Shown here: positions 21,265-34,099 of the stretch, piece by piece | Layout of the letters: each line of letters starts with the position of its first letter | How positions within the stretch are numbered: position 1 is the first letter of the stretch | Origin: Glomus cerebriforme | Lineage: Eukaryota; Glomeromycota; Glomeromycetes; Glomerales; Glomeraceae | Direction of reading: 5' to 3' | DNA length: 64,000 nucleotides | Assembly (NCBI GenBank): GCA_003550305.1 | Contig: QKYT01000142.1 | Coordinates: forward strand, 1-64,000 | The notes under the pieces: generated by a model | Database searches by the model: none | Told to the model about the DNA's origin: nothing | Seen by the model: the letters and a program-made list of their open reading frames with translations, nothing else | Position numbers and translations under genes: made by a program

Positions 21265-24200
21265 TCAGTTGAATTGATCATTGAGTTTTGAAAAGAATGG
21301 ATTCATAAATTCAAAGAATGCAAACTGGGATGGATTTGTTCCGTATTTATATACGAATCTACTAGCCAAATAAGATCCAAATATGGCTTTTACATAAGGT
21401 TCGGGCACTCTTTCCAGTAAAGTATCTAATCCTAATCTATCAAGAAGTAATTGTGGGAATGCATCTCTTAATACTGCTCTCCTTAATGAGTCATTTGACC
21501 ATAGAGATGATTGTTGCATATTTTCATTTAGATCTATAATGGCAAGACTGAGTTCATCGGAAATAATCGATCGTGGTTTACCAGTTCTTCGATGTTCTCT
21601 CCAGATACATTCAAATTCTAATTCTGCATTCTTCTCAATAACGCGATGAACTTCTTTTATATATTCATTATAGAATGCTGGAATAATATTGTCCTTAACT
21701 TGCATATTTTTTGCAAATTCGTCGTCTGTCAATGCAAGAGCTGCTAATACTTCCAAAGACGATGACGTGACACCACCTTTGTTTGCTGATGCATCCTTAA
21801 ATATTATAGCACCAGCTTGTTCTAATCTAACACGAGCTTCTTGAGTGAAAAAGAGATTTGCACCTTCAACAATATATTTGAATCTTGGTTTACCATTTTT
21901 GTCAAGTAACATGTGAACATTGTTAAGATCAACAGCTTCCGGTCTGCCACCACATGGAACAAAGAGTTCGGCTGTAACAAGGTTTGTTAAATGGAAATTA
22001 TTACGGAATACCAAACCATCATCTATGACTTGTCCACCTATAATTAAAAAAATAAAATGTATATTTTTTTAAAAAAATTTTCACAACCAAAAAATTATAA
22101 TAATTATAAACAGAATTTTAACATACTTGGTAATTTTAAATTTTGATCTTCTATTAAAACTTTAAATCCATTAGGTGTTAATTTAGAAGCATCAAAATGT
22201 GAAACCGTCAAACGATTTTGAGCCAATCGTTTTAATTCACTTCTGTCAATACCTTCAGGATCACATAACACACCACTACCATCAACGATAGCTAAGAATA
22301 ATATAAATATAATCAATATCCCATTTTTATTGATAACTTTTAGAGTCAATTTATATACATACCAACTGTACGATCCTTTGAAATTTTAATTTCATTGCTA
22401 CCCAAATCACCATCAGGTCCACCAGTTTGAAATTTCATAATCTTTGATTCTTTGAGACCAAATTTTCTATAGATTCCAAGTACATACTGATGTACTGAAC
22501 GAGTTGTCATACCATAAAGGTCATGAGGAATACCACCCATTGATTGACTCTTGCCAGTTGTGAAAGCTTTCCAGAATGAAGCTCCTCGAGTGCGAGCATG
22601 TGCACTAGCCCAGTCAACAAAGTTAGCGGTTCCTTCGTCTGGACCAAAGAATAAAATTTCCGGTTTATTATATAAATCAACAATTTTCTATTTAAATAAT
22701 ATTTTTATGTAAAAAATAATATATCAGTATGAAATTTTAATCAAAGAGACTTAGAATAATCATAAATTAGATCCTTTATAGTTACCTCTTTAATACCAGG
22801 AGTAGTTCCAGGAATTAAAAGATCAAGAATACTATCAACATATTTTTCAAATGCTACACGATCCTTGTCTTGTTGTGAAATGTCCAAGAGAATTGTACCT
22901 TTTGAACCACCTTCGGGGATATCCTTATTTTTTCTTTGTTGAGTTGCAGCCAATGCATAATTTTCATCAAAGAGAGATCTCAAATTGATACTATATGCTT
23001 CCTTATTTCTAGAACGAATGATACGAATACCACCACGGGCGACATCACGGAATCTCAAATGGAAACCTCGGAATTCAGAACCAATAACAATGAACATACC
23101 ATAAAGTTTGACCGGATATTCGATTGATGGTAAGAAAGCGGGATTAAGACGGAACGACAATGCTACTTTGGTTGGTTGATAGAAATTCGTCTTAAGAACA
23201 TGTTTGTTGAAAATCAAGAAAGATTCAAACACCATAAATTCGTGAACATTTGATGTTGTCTTTTTGATTTTATCCAAAAGTTCATCATCATTGAGTACAA
23301 CATCAGTTTGAATACGTTGAAATGATAATGTCGGTCTATTTTTTTTTTTTAAAAAAAAAAAGAATTTAAGTTTTTAATGATCCTAAGGTATTAGTTGAAG
23401 AATTTAAGTATACCGATGATCATACTTACTCAAGAGCAGCAGCACGTGGATTAACATAATGAGTTAATGCAAAGTTGATATACAACAAATGAATCAAGTC
23501 TGGATACATTTTTATAATATCCAAAATATATTCACGTGTGAAAGCATCCGAACGTAATCTTTTTTTGATTTTGTTCAAAACTTCCGCATGAACGGGATCA
23601 TTTTGATCCAAAATATTTACAAGACTAACGTATTCATTACCCAAACGATTAAGGAAATGTTGGGCAAAAATCCAACCAACATAACCATAAATTGCTTCTT
23701 GAACGGATAATTTTCCACTTTGAAAAAAGTGTTGGAATGGAGTAGTAGGTAAACAATAAATGAGTGAAGCTTCTTTAATGACCTGATGGATCGAATGTTC
23801 AATTGGAGAGGATTTTGAATTTGGAAGTGGATTAAGATAAAGACTCATCACAGTAACACCATTAGAAAATTGTTCTGAAATATTTAAATGAAATCAATTA
23901 AAAAAAAAAAAATTCCTAGATTTCAATTTTAATATTAAATACTAACCGACATATTTTCTAGTGGAAAATAATTCATAAAAATGGTAAAGATCTGACATAG
24001 CGGAGAAGAAAGATTGAGTACTGCGTTGTCTATAACCAATGACAAGACGTCTTTCTCGACTTCCTTCTACTTCAAACATTTCAATCACGGGACCCGTTCT
24101 TTTAAGAACAGCTTTCATAACATTATGATAGATCTCCAAAGTATTTTCAGTAGCCTTTTCCAAGAATGTTCTATCACCCACAAGACGAATGTCGGTTTCT

Positions 24201-24967
24201 TCCTCAGGAGAAGGATTAGGTTTCACGAAATCACATTTAGCGACAAAATAACAACGAAGTTGAGTATTCATTGAAGGTGAAACATTTCCATTAGAACGAT
24301 AGGATTCCAAACGATAAGCCTTAGTAGCATTACTAGCGTCTAAATATTTAGCATCGATTCTATAATAATAATAATAATCAAGTAATGAGTTTTGATTAAT
24401 GAGATCAAAATAAAAACCTTTGTAAAAATATATGCAAATCATGATAAATACCTTCTTTCGTGTTGAGGACCATTTAATTGAGAAACACCAGGACGAGAGG
24501 TATGTATATATACTGCGGCTTCATCAGTTTCCCTTTCTAGATTGATATCGAGTTCACTTTCTTCATTTTTCGTATACGCGTAAATCTTTGCTCCATACAA
24601 GGCTAAAATATGGTTGGCGATGGTATCAATATTTTCCAAGGAAAAGTACATATCATCGATTCCAAGGTTTCTATGTCATGTGAACAAATAAACACTTGTA
24701 AATATATATATATATATATTTTCGAAAAAATATGAATGATTTTATTTTCACGAATTCAATCGAGATGACGAGTTACCCATAGAACCAAGAAACCTCGTGA
24801 CGAACAAGATCCTTAGGTATGAAACCTTTTTCTTCCAAGTATTCACAAACTTTAAGCATTTGGTCCGCTTTGCCTTCAAAGATATTATCACTATAACCGC
24901 TTGAAGCTTTTACTATACTATTTGTGGGCATAAATAATCCCGGTACTCCTCGAAATCTTTCAGCCAT
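21265..24967 (-). CDS. GDH2: NAD-specific glutamate dehydrogenase (large type)
   Basis: Eight exons on the minus strand: 24967-24777, 24670-24452, 24359-23947, 23874-23430, 23335-22786, 22687-22363, 22291-22127, 22037-21265. They join in frame to about 1026 residues, close to the ~1000-1100 usual for fungal Gdh2. The enzyme oxidatively deaminates glutamate to 2-oxoglutarate and ammonium with NAD+, feeding amino-acid carbon into the TCA cycle. Conserved blocks seen in order: FRDVARGGIRI, PEGGSKGTILL (with the glycine-rich Lys region), EILFFGPDEGTANFVDWA, SFWKAFTTGKS, MGGIPHDLYGMTTRSV, TGGPDGDLGSNEI (nucleotide binding), VPCGGRPEAVD and FTQEARVRLE. The start MAERFRG is preceded by an A/T tract and no earlier in-frame conserved residues. 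It is complete and intact. Confidence 0.93.
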
Positions 24968-27900
24968 TTTTTTTTTTTTTGTTTTTTTTAAAAAAGTAGA
25001 GTTTGTATTAAAGATATAATAAACTTGTGACGAAAGTTAGGTGTGTCGTGAAAAAAAAAAAAAAAAATAGATATAATTTTTTTTTTTCCAAGGCAAACCG
25101 AAATATATATATTTAAATTAAATTAATTAAACACAAATATTGAAAAAAAAAAACTTTCGATGTGATAAAAATTAAATGATTTAAGGAAGAATAAAAATCT
25201 GTAGAGGGGTATTTATTTTACATGAACAATATAAAACGATTTTAAAGCCAAGATATTAGTGGATGGGTCACATTTAAGTTTAAATTTAGAAAATGAACTA
25301 CAATTCTAAATGGATAAAAACCTTTTTTAAAATAGAATTTATTTATGTAAAGAAAATAATAAATTTTCCGATACTAACAAAAACGGGGTTCCGAAAAATT
25401 ACAATGTACTGCCTAATTAGAATTAATTATCATAACAACAGGATTTACTCTAAAAGAAAATAGTATGAAATATATTAAATAACTTAAAGATCGATCCCCC
25501 ACAATAACTTTTTGTTGAAAAATGGAAAGAAAAAAAAATCGAAAGCTTTTCTTGGTCTGTCAGAAAATGAACAATTGGATATTTGCTACAAAATCGATCT
25601 ACACAAACAAAGTAATTAAAAAAATTTTTTTTCAGCCAAAATTGTGATGAAATGCATAAAAATGCCCGAGTTAAACGGAATCAGCCGGACATGATAAACG
25701 AACAAGAATAATAAGAAAAATCTAGATTATCGTACACTATCTTAAAAATAGCGTGGTAAAAAAAAAAGATGACCGTGGAAAATTGTCAAACCATTAAAAA
25801 AAAAAAAAAGCCCAAAAGATGAGTACAACTACAGTTTGCACATGTACAATAATATAAATAAATCGTCACATTACAATGAAAATCTAATTCGTCATAATAT
25901 CGTGGGAAATAATAATAAAAAATTGTGGGGTTTTGCATTTAACTTGCATATTTGTGATATTTGTGTTAGACGTTTTATAGCCAAAGAAGTAACATTTTGT
26001 TCGATTAATAAGTAATTCTTCTAAAGGATTATGTAAATATTAAAAACATAAATATTTATTATATATATACAATATATATATTATCATTTTATATAAAAAA
26101 AAAATTAACGGTTTCGTAGCTTAAATCCAAACTATATTTGGAATATCACAATTAAAGTTTTAAAACTAACGCATACAAGTACAATGCAGTTTGTATATAG
26201 CATTAACACGTGAAAATTAACGATGATTTACAAAAATAAATTCGCTCACGTGAAATTTATAAAATAAAGACCTCCACAATTACTCCAACTTTTTTCTTTC
26301 TTTTCTTTTCTTTTTTTTTTTTTTTGCTTTGAACCATTTTTAATAATTTTCGGGGTAAAGATTATTTCTGAATTCTTGGCAATAAGAGTTTAGACAATTC
26401 AATATAATTTAATATCAATTAAGGTTCATTCCTTATATTTATTATAAAACACGAGGCTTTCTGTCATTATTCATTATCCAAACAATATTCTTTTCACGGG
26501 TTTCATATGATAATACTGTACACAGAGATCTTTTTTAAAGGATAATTTCCGATTTTTATATATGACCATTGACTAAACGAGGTAAGATTCTTGTGGGGTG
26601 ATTTTCGTGTATGAAAAGAATGATCGTTGATCAATAGAAATTTCTTGTGAAAAGGAGGAGGATGAACGACAAAATAATTTGTCAAATATATCATTCATAT
26701 AAATCATATAAATGGGATGCATGCATATACTACACTGTCATTATTTAACCATATGGGAAAACAATCCATACTTTTTACACATGGGAAAAGTCATCTTCTT
26801 ATTTGTATTTTGATCAGTCAAATCATGATCCAAATATTTCGTGAATACAATGTAAGCAACAATTTATGGCAAAATCTACATTCGCAGTGTCTAATTTTTT
26901 TTTTGCCTTAATGATAAATTATGAATTTATTGTGTTAATTGTGTTATCAGTTTTCAAAAATATGTGAATTCGTGTAATGTAATACGAAACTTTGCGATTT
27001 GTTTTTTGGAAATCTTCATTAGTTTGAGATTAAGGAGTTTCATTTCTTATATGAACTTTTTAATTACTGTACTTCCATGAACTTCAAAGTTATTTTAATA
27101 TCAATACTAATCTTTCTTCTTCTCAATACTAAGAATTTTTGAACCTGATTCTTTTTTGATAAATTAAAATAATTATTATTTTAAATATTTAAAATGGATT
27201 ACATAAATCAAAAGCAATATCTACAGTATATTGTGATAAATTTTGAAAGAATTATATGATGCATCATTGTCTGTTATTCAAAAAAAAAAATTTAATTTTT
27301 AAAAATAGCTTTATAACAATTTTGGCCAAAATTATGAGGATCGTAAACTTCCTCAGCCGCGCCAAGCGTAAGACGAATTAGCCTTTCAAAATTTGGTTGG
27401 ATATAAAAAAATTTTTTGTAAATAATATTTTGTGCGCGGTGATGAAATTTCCTATTTTTATATAACTTCTATACCAATTTCTACATTACTTTTACTCTAC
27501 TTCTACACTATTTTATGCCAATATCTACGTTATTTCTATATTATTTTATCCATTTTGCATTATTCCTACTTTATTTCTATAATTAATCTTTTTAATTACT
27601 TTTAAATAGCTCTTTACAATATCATATTTTAGTAAATAGATGTATTAAATAAAATACCGAACTTTATCATCAAGTTTTGTAAGCTAATAAAGCTATAAAT
27701 AAATAATTATACAGTTATTCACTTTATATGCTAATAAAATTTTTTTTTAATGAAAATGAAAATGAAAATGATATTAATCAAAAAATCTTTGGAATGAATC
27801 TTTTCAATTTCATATTCTCAATTACCGTATTTTGCGGTATTTAAACACCTTTTTTTGCATATAATGCTGGCCAAAGGTATTATAATGCCGGTCAAAATTG

Positions 27901-28044
27901 GCATAATGAAACTTATTTTCGGGGAATGCTTAATAATAGCAAAATATGGTAATACAAAAATTTAGTTCTACTACTTTAATCTACCAAGAATTTTTAGCTT
28001 CTTTATATCCCTTCAGAAAATCAAAAGCCTTCTTTATTACATGG
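24968..28044. other. Intergenic region upstream of GDH2
   Basis: About 3 kb with no supportable gene. The first 1.5 kb is AT-rich with many A or T runs and probably holds the GDH2 promoter. A GC-richer scrap (GCCGCGCCAAGCGTAAGACG) lies near 27357, degenerate TTTCTACATTA-like words at 27460-27590, and a GAAAATGAAAATG run near 27750. At 27860-27910 the words GCATATAATGCTGGCC and TTATAATGCCGGTC appear, a motif that recurs in MITEs further right. Confidence 0.5.
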
Positions 28045-28590
28045 TGAGTTTTTTTTTATTCTTTTTTTTTTATTTTCTTTTTGTTTAGGGATGTTATTGA
28101 TATCCTTTTTGCTTTTTTTTTAATAACAGTTTCTTGAACTTTTTTAAGATTAATGGTAAGTTCTTTTTTTTGATCTTTATTTTTTTTTCATTAAGTGCTT
28201 TATTAATATTTTTTCTTTGCTCTTTTTTTTTAACAATAGTTTCTTGAACTTCTTGAAAACTAATTGTGAATTTTACACTATAATTCTTTATTTTCTTTTT
28301 TTTAGGTATTTTATTAATATTTTCTTTGCTTTTTTTTTAGTGATGCATTATTGGACTCTATAATGACTAATAATAATCTTTTTTTTATTATTTTATTTTT
28401 TTTTATTTAGGAGTATATTGACGTTCTTTATGTTTATTCTTTTTAATAGTAGTGACATACCTTTTTGAAAACTTATAAAGAGTTTTTTTTCCTTTTTTTT
28501 TGTAATTTCTTTTTGATTTCTTTTCACTTAAAAATGTTATTGACATTTTTTTTTTACTTTTTTAGCAACAATTTCTTTAAATATTCAATA
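28045..28590. repeat. Tandem array of ~105-113-bp T-rich units (left arm)
   Basis: About five diverged units start near 28045, 28156, 28269, 28377 and 28479. A typical unit has a poly-T stretch, TTTAGG, TATTTTATTAATATTTTC, TTTGC, another T run, AACAATAGTTTCTTGAACTT and CTTGAAAACTAATGGTGAG. The same unit occurs in reverse complement at 28866-29640. The unit shows splice-like borders (ACAG before TTTCTTGAAC, GTAAGT or GTGAGT after AATG), which may be coincidental. Confidence 0.65.
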
Positions 28591-28865
28591 TTTTAACTTT
28601 AAATTATTTACAAAAATATTTAATGTTCTTTTTATATTTTATTGTAATTTAATTTATTCAAATTATTTTTGTTTTATACTAAAATTAAAAAGAAATAAAA
28701 GAAATCATGTTCATCAATTAATTTTTTATATTTGCATAAATGTTTATTTGATAAAATAATTATTTGTTTGTATATTTTATAGAGATCTGTTGTACAATAT
28801 ACATTTTAAAATAAATAATTTAAATATTCAAATTATTTTAATTTTAAAAAATAAAGGATTAAAAA

Positions 28866-29640
28866 AAGAAACTTACAATTTACTTTAAGAAGTTCAAGAA
28901 ACCTGTTACTAAAGAAAAAAAAAGTATTAATAAAACACTTAAATGAAAAGGAAATGAAGAAATAAAGAAAGAAACCATCAATTCATTTTCAAAAAGTCCA
29001 AGAAACTGTTATAAAGAAAAAAAGCAAAAAAAGTATTAATAAAATACTTAAATGAAAAGAAAATGAAAAATTAAATAAGACTATGATATATATTATCTAA
29101 TATTAGTTTTATAAGAAGTTCTACCCTCCCCTTTTTCTAGGTAAGATTTTTTTAACCAATATTATTTAAATATATATATAGTATTAATTTTAACTAATAA
29201 AAAATATTTAATTTTGTATCATGTAAGATTTTGCTTTACCCTCCTACCTCTTAAAATATTACCTAATAAATATTATGACTCTAAGAGAATTTATACTTAG
29301 TTTTTACGAAATTCAAGAAATAATCACTAAAGAAAAAAAAAAAAAAAATAATTAATAAAATATTTGATAAAAAAAAATAAAGGATCAAAGAAAAAAATTC
29401 ATAATAATGAGTTTTCCAGAAGTTCAAGAAACTATTACTAAAAAAAAAAAAGTAAAAAACAAATATTAATAAAATATTTAATAAAAAGAAAGTAAATTAT
29501 CAATGAAAGGAACTCACTATTAAACTTCAAAAAGTTCAAGAAACTGACATTAAAGAAAAGAAAAATAAAAGGAACATCAATAATATTCTTAAATAAAAAA
29601 AGAATACAAAAAAAGAATAAAAAAATAAAGAAAACTCATT
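28866..29640. repeat. Reverse-complement array of the same ~110-bp unit (right arm)
   Basis: About six units carry GTTCAAGAAAC, then TTACTAAAGAAAAAAA, AAAGTATTAATAAAA and CTTAAATGAAAAG. They are the reverse complement of the units at 28045-28590, so the two arms form a large inverted repeat around a ~275-base spacer. A MITE of about 200 bases interrupts the array at 29080-29280. Confidence 0.65.
29080..29280. mobile_element. MITE, family A, copy 1
   Basis: A ~200-bp element that is the reverse complement of the one at 31107-31308. Matching words include TTATTAGGTAATATTTTA at one end, AATACTATATATATATTTAAA in the middle and TAAAACTAATATTAG at the other. Its ends are imperfect inverted repeats (ATGATATATATTATCTAATAT and its counterpart). 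It splits the tandem array, so it inserted after the array formed. It carries no coding sequence. Confidence 0.68.
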
Positions 29641-29654
29641 ATTAGTCTTCAAAA

Positions 29655-29880
29655 AGTTAGAGATATGCAATTTGGTTTGTTATTTGATATTTAATTTAAA
29701 TTTGATTTGAAATTTGCAAATTTAAATTAGTTTTTTTTTTTATTTGATTTGAATTTGATTTGATTTGATTCAAAAATTCTTTAATTTGATTAGTCAATTC
29801 GACAAATATTTGATATTTAATTCAAATTTGATTTGAATCTAATTTGATTTGACAAATTCAAATTGGCTTTATATTTGCTC
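29655..29880. repeat. TTTGATTTGAA-type low-complexity repeat
   Basis: Irregular repetition of TTTGATTTGAA, TTTGATTTGATT and ATTTGATATTTAATT over about 220 bases. A similar TTAATTTGAATTAATTTGA region lies at 40560-41060. It is simple-sequence DNA with no coding content. Confidence 0.55.
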
Positions 29881-30274
29881 TAATATTTCTTATTATTTTT
29901 TAGTTATTGATTCTTAATTAAAACTTTTTTACTATAATAATTAAAATTGAAAGAAATAATATGATGCCAGAAGTCTATACTCAGTAATCATGTGATTTTG
30001 TTTCAAAATTTCCAGAACTGACCTTTAATCATATGATATAATATCGGCCAATAAAAATCCAAGAACTTTGTATCACACATGCGCGTTTTTATAGTTGATG
30101 TATTGCGAAAAAACAGAGAAATTGTAGAATTCAACAATGCCAACATTGCTATAAGAATCGTATTATAAAGGCAGCTATAAAATATATATGATATTTATTA
30201 TATTCATTATTATTATTATCATATTTATTTATTATCATGTCTAATTAATCTATTATTTTTTCAATATTTTCAGG

Positions 30275-32020
30275 TAAACGATGATAGGATTTATATTTAT
30301 TAACAGCCTATTTAGCGGCCCTACCTTTTAATCCTTTATTATATATGTTCATGTACCTCTATGACTTTCGTGTAAACTTACGGATAGTCATTACAGGAAT
30401 GCTAATAAGAACTTTCAGAACTTGTATTAATAAATCAGCAAAATTATAACTGCATATTCGTCTTGTTTTCCATTTTGCAAAACTTCAGTATCGCTCTATA
30501 AAGTTACATTCACAATGGAACTTTGGGTATCATTCGAATATATGATTTGCTTTAATTATTGCTTCTTCTAATATTGATTTTTGTTCATGAAAATCATGTT
30601 GTAATGATATAATTCTCCTTGCATAACAATCAGACCTTTCCAGATCAACATCATTTTGTTTTTCAGAGTACTACTCACACATCAAATGAATATCCTTATC
30701 TGGTCAAAGATTACGTTCCTTAAGTACTTGCTTGATGCTCTTTGGCTTTCCTTTTAATTTATGATTTTTGGGAAATATCATTAACTGTACATGCTTCTGT
30801 TTGCTTTCATCAATGTACCAACTATCATGCATCATAGGTTGTGCTTCTCTGGACTAAGATTCATTCTCGTCATAATAAGTGCATCAGCTGTCATTGCATT
30901 GTAATTTATAGATTGATCAAAGCAAAAAACTCCAACACAGCCAGAGTATAATATCTCAAATATTGGAATTGCTTGACGTACGAGCTGTTTTTGTTAACAA
31001 AAAATTAATTTAATTCTTTTTAATAATTCTGATCTTAAGTTATATACCTGATCCAGCATATGTTCTGATTTCCAATATCCATCCATTTGTATAGAACAAA
31101 TAACTAAGGGACGTGACATTTATTAGGTAATATTTTAGGAAGTGGGGGGTAAAACAAAATCTTATGTGACACAAAATTATGCATTTTTATTGGTCAAAAT
31201 TAATACTATATATATATTTAAATATTATTGGTTGAAAAAATCTTACCTAGGGGAGGGGGTAGGACCTCTTATAAAACTAATATTAGGTAATATATGTCAC
31301 AGCCCTAAAGCTTTTTTATTTTTAATGTGTGGATTTGCTTGCAATTGTTCATCAGACAATTGCAACAATCTGTGACATGGACAAATAAAGGCTGAAACTA
31401 TGATAGAATGTCCTTAGTGTTTTAAACATAGAATATCTTCATCATCTCTCATCCAGATTCTCCGCTACCCATTGTTAACGTAAAAATGGCATTCATCATA
31501 TGTCACTTGAACTATTTCTTTTTCTTTCAGCTTAAGCTGAAGTTCTAGAATAATATCCATCAAATCACCATTAAAATCCTTCATGAATTTCTGATATTTA
31601 AACATCCTTTCCAACCATTTTTTTCTATACATCACTATGTCTGGTCGCTCATGCCCATCATAATATACTCCCTTCTTTCTTTCATCATATTTATATTCTC
31701 ACAAATACATATAGTTTTGATAGGTTTTCTCAGAAATCGTGTCTTTCTTAATATGGTTTGTTAATTTTAGAAATACTATTTCTTCAATATATAATTTCAG
31801 GTTTCTGAGGATACGTAATTCTGGATTTTGCTGTCATAGCCATACTTGGCAGTCTTCCTTAAAGTTTTTATCACTTAGCAAACTTTCCAATTTTGTATGT
31901 TTTCCTTAACAATAGACAAGAAATTCTCCTGTCTTTATAAAATGGTCTCACTATTTTCGTATACATCTCGCAATATAATTACCTTTATTCCATATAGTTT
32001 GTGCGATTTGATTATTGGCA
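30275..32020 (-). pseudogene. DDE-type transposase, decayed and split by a MITE
   Basis: On the minus strand, fragments in one order but several frames match a transposase family that I recall as abundant in Rhizophagus genomes. From N to C: LKLYIEEIVF with HIKKDTISEKTY (about 31810-31720), YYDGHERPDIVMYRKKWLERM, IVQVTYDECHFYVNNG then a TAG (about 31485), RRIWMRDDEDIL, VSAFICPCHRLLQLSDEQL, MDGYWKSEHMLDQ, MMHDSWYIDESKQKHVQL, KGKPKSIKQVLKERNL, YPKFHCECNFIERY then a stop in place of Trp (about 30480), and NKGLKGRAAK with a stop near the C-terminus. DECHF and FIERY are probably around the catalytic acidic residues. Superfamily not assigned. A MITE interrupts it at 31107-31308. Confidence 0.78.
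31107..31308. mobile_element. MITE, family A, copy 2, inside a transposase pseudogene
   Basis: An element of about 190-200 bp with ends AAGGGACGTGACATTTATTA and, on the other strand, TAGGGCTGTGACATATATTA, i.e. inverted terminal repeats of about 20 bases with mismatches. It lies between codons for NKKALGL and PLVICSIQMDGYW of the surrounding transposase, where related proteins are continuous. It is the inverted copy of 29080-29280. A target-site duplication was not resolved. Confidence 0.72.
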
Positions 32021-33041
32021 TCCATCTTACCCTAATCATCCAATAATAACTGTATGTATTTACATATATTTAGATAGCATAAATAGTCATAGGTATAAAC
32101 ATTTTTATTCATTTTTACAGATTTTGTTATTGAGCATTGCTGATTTACTTTATTTAAGCATACTTGTAGGTTTCTTGTAATCTTTTCGGTAACTAAAGAA
32201 GGCCTTTGAAGAAATGAAAATGGAAATGGGATTTTTGTTTGTAATAATCGCAATGATTTTGATAGTGTCATATTAGTTAATGCTTTAGCATTTAAAAATA
32301 ATGTATCAAGAGTTCTCATTCCCTTCGCATTATGCTCTAATTCTTCCTCCAGGTTGTAGTTCTTGAAATTCCATTATATACTGCTCTGATACTACTTGCA
32401 ATATTATCACGCCAATGAAGAACTTTGGTAATAAGCCTCTTTCCTACTTTCTCAAACTTATTTAAATTTTTTTTATCCAATTATTAATATTTTCACCCTT
32501 TATCTAATCTTTAATAACTTCATTCTCTATTCGTTCTTCATTTTTCACAGTCTTAATTTCAGTTTCTGCTTGACTTTAAGATATGTAACATCCTTTTTTT
32601 CTCAGTATTTTATTAACTTGCTATTGCCTTTTTATTTTACATAGCATTTTAAAAGTGATCCAAAATAAAATTTTCTCATATGCATAACCTAAGAAATTTC
32701 TCATGATCACTTGCTTTTCTCATGAATAATTTGTTATGATAATTCAGGCCAGTATTAAATCTTCATAATTTCAACCAGAATTACAAAAAATATTAGCCAA
32801 TAAAATTGCGTTCACGTGACATGATTCATTTCAAATTTGGGACTATCATATGAAAATTACCTAACTTTAAATGCNTATAATTTTTTATGTAGATATTATT
32901 TTGAAAAANCAATNGGTAATTTAATAGTATTCATCTTGAAGAATAAAACTACTGGTTTATTTTTCTTAAATTTTATTTTTTAAAATTTTGAAAGTTTTTT
33001 AAATGTTGCATTTTTATTGTTTAGTATAGACTTTCAGCATC
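32021..33041. other. Repeat-derived spacer
   Basis: The 95-codon minus-strand reading frame at 32032-32319 lies upstream of the transposase remnant and may be its 5' part, but I recognise nothing in it. Around 32730-32860 there are AATTCAGGCCAGTATTAAAT and TTCAACCAGAATTACA words like those of the ~410-bp MITEs at 34.1 and 37.3 kb. A few n bases occur near 32875-32920. Confidence 0.4.
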
Positions 33042-33630
33042 ATATATATTAATGTTGCTGGCGAAACTGTTTTGTGATTGGCAAAACGTTTCGCCTTTTA
33101 AGGCCAAATTCCGAAACTTGGCCCATACCTCCGAAACTTGCCCAAACTTCCGTAACTTCCNAAACTCTAAGTTTTAAATTANNTAGTGTCCGAAACTTTC
33201 CCAAACCTAATTTTAATTTTTTATGACATTATAATAATAAAAATTTAAAGATTTATTTATTACTTTACAATATTATATTAATATACATTATTATAAAATT
33301 TATTACTTTTATTTTCTGGTTTATCAACATTTTGATTTTTAACATAATTTTCTTCTATACTATTATCACTACCCTCAATAATATTATCCAAACTTTTCTA
33401 CACTCTATAGCATAAGTTTTCCATACAAAAGAAACAAATGCACATTAAAAATACTGAATACTGCGCACATTATTGGGTTTCGGAGGTTACGGAGGTTACG
33501 GAGGGTTACGGAAGTTTCGGAAGTTTCGGAGGTTTCGGATTTTATAGTTGTGGCGAAACTAGTTTCGCCCAGTTNCGGAAGTTTCGCCCACAGGTAGGTT
33601 TCGGTTTCGCCCACAACATTAATATATATT
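33042..33630. mobile_element. Element with inverted GGCGAAAC ends and GGAAGTTTC repeats
   Basis: A ~590-bp block whose ends are inverted copies: ATATATATTAATGTTG then GGCGAAAC at the left (33042-33068) and the reverse complement GTTTCGCCCACAACATTAAT at the right (about 33604-33622). Inside both ends are runs of CCGAAACTT or GGAAGTTTCGGAGGTT words in opposite orientation (33105-33200 and 33478-33600). This looks like a non-autonomous DNA element with subterminal repeats. Three n bases fall in or near the arms. No transposase is encoded. Confidence 0.6.
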
Positions 33631-34099
33631 ATAAGTTATAGTAGATATTACTATTCTATATAATAGAATATATAATATACCAATGATAGATCCAAATATT
33701 AAAGTGAATAATTAATTATACCTTTTTTATATATATTTTAAATCTTAGCATTCTCAATGTTAAAATGTTATGATATATCAGTAAAACTTATTTTGACTGA
33801 AGAACTTATTTCTTATTTACATTATAGTATAAATGCGTAAAAATAGTAAAAAAAATAAAGTATTTTCTATTCATGTAAATATGAAAACTCAAGTGAAACT
33901 TAATAACAGAGTTTTTATAATACAAGTAACTGAAAAATTTGAAAGTTCTAATTATATTTATTAAAATAAATAACTTAGCAGTAATGTTAAAAACTCTTCA
34001 TCTGTAAATTATATCAACAAATATTTAAAACTTTAATATGTTATTCTGAAAATTTAATATTTAGTTTAGAAAATAAAAAGATTATAAATTAAGGATTTT

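Noticed and set aside
26503..26911. Small ORFs on both strands near 26.5-26.9 kb
   Set aside because: No motif, no splice context and composition like the surrounding spacer.
28045..29640. CRISPR-like array
   Set aside because: Units are long, diverged, T- or A-rich and lack uniform repeats with unique spacers; the genome is eukaryotic.
31142..31375. 77-codon plus-strand ORF
   Set aside because: It lies across the MITE and the antisense of the transposase remnant and resembles no protein.
33405..33641. Two opposite-strand ORFs of 67-69 codons with Gly/Phe/Ser-rich or Thr/Glu/Ser-rich repeats
   Set aside because: They are translations of the GGAAGTTTCGG repeat array in the arm of a mobile element, interrupted by n; the peptide pattern follows the DNA repeat.
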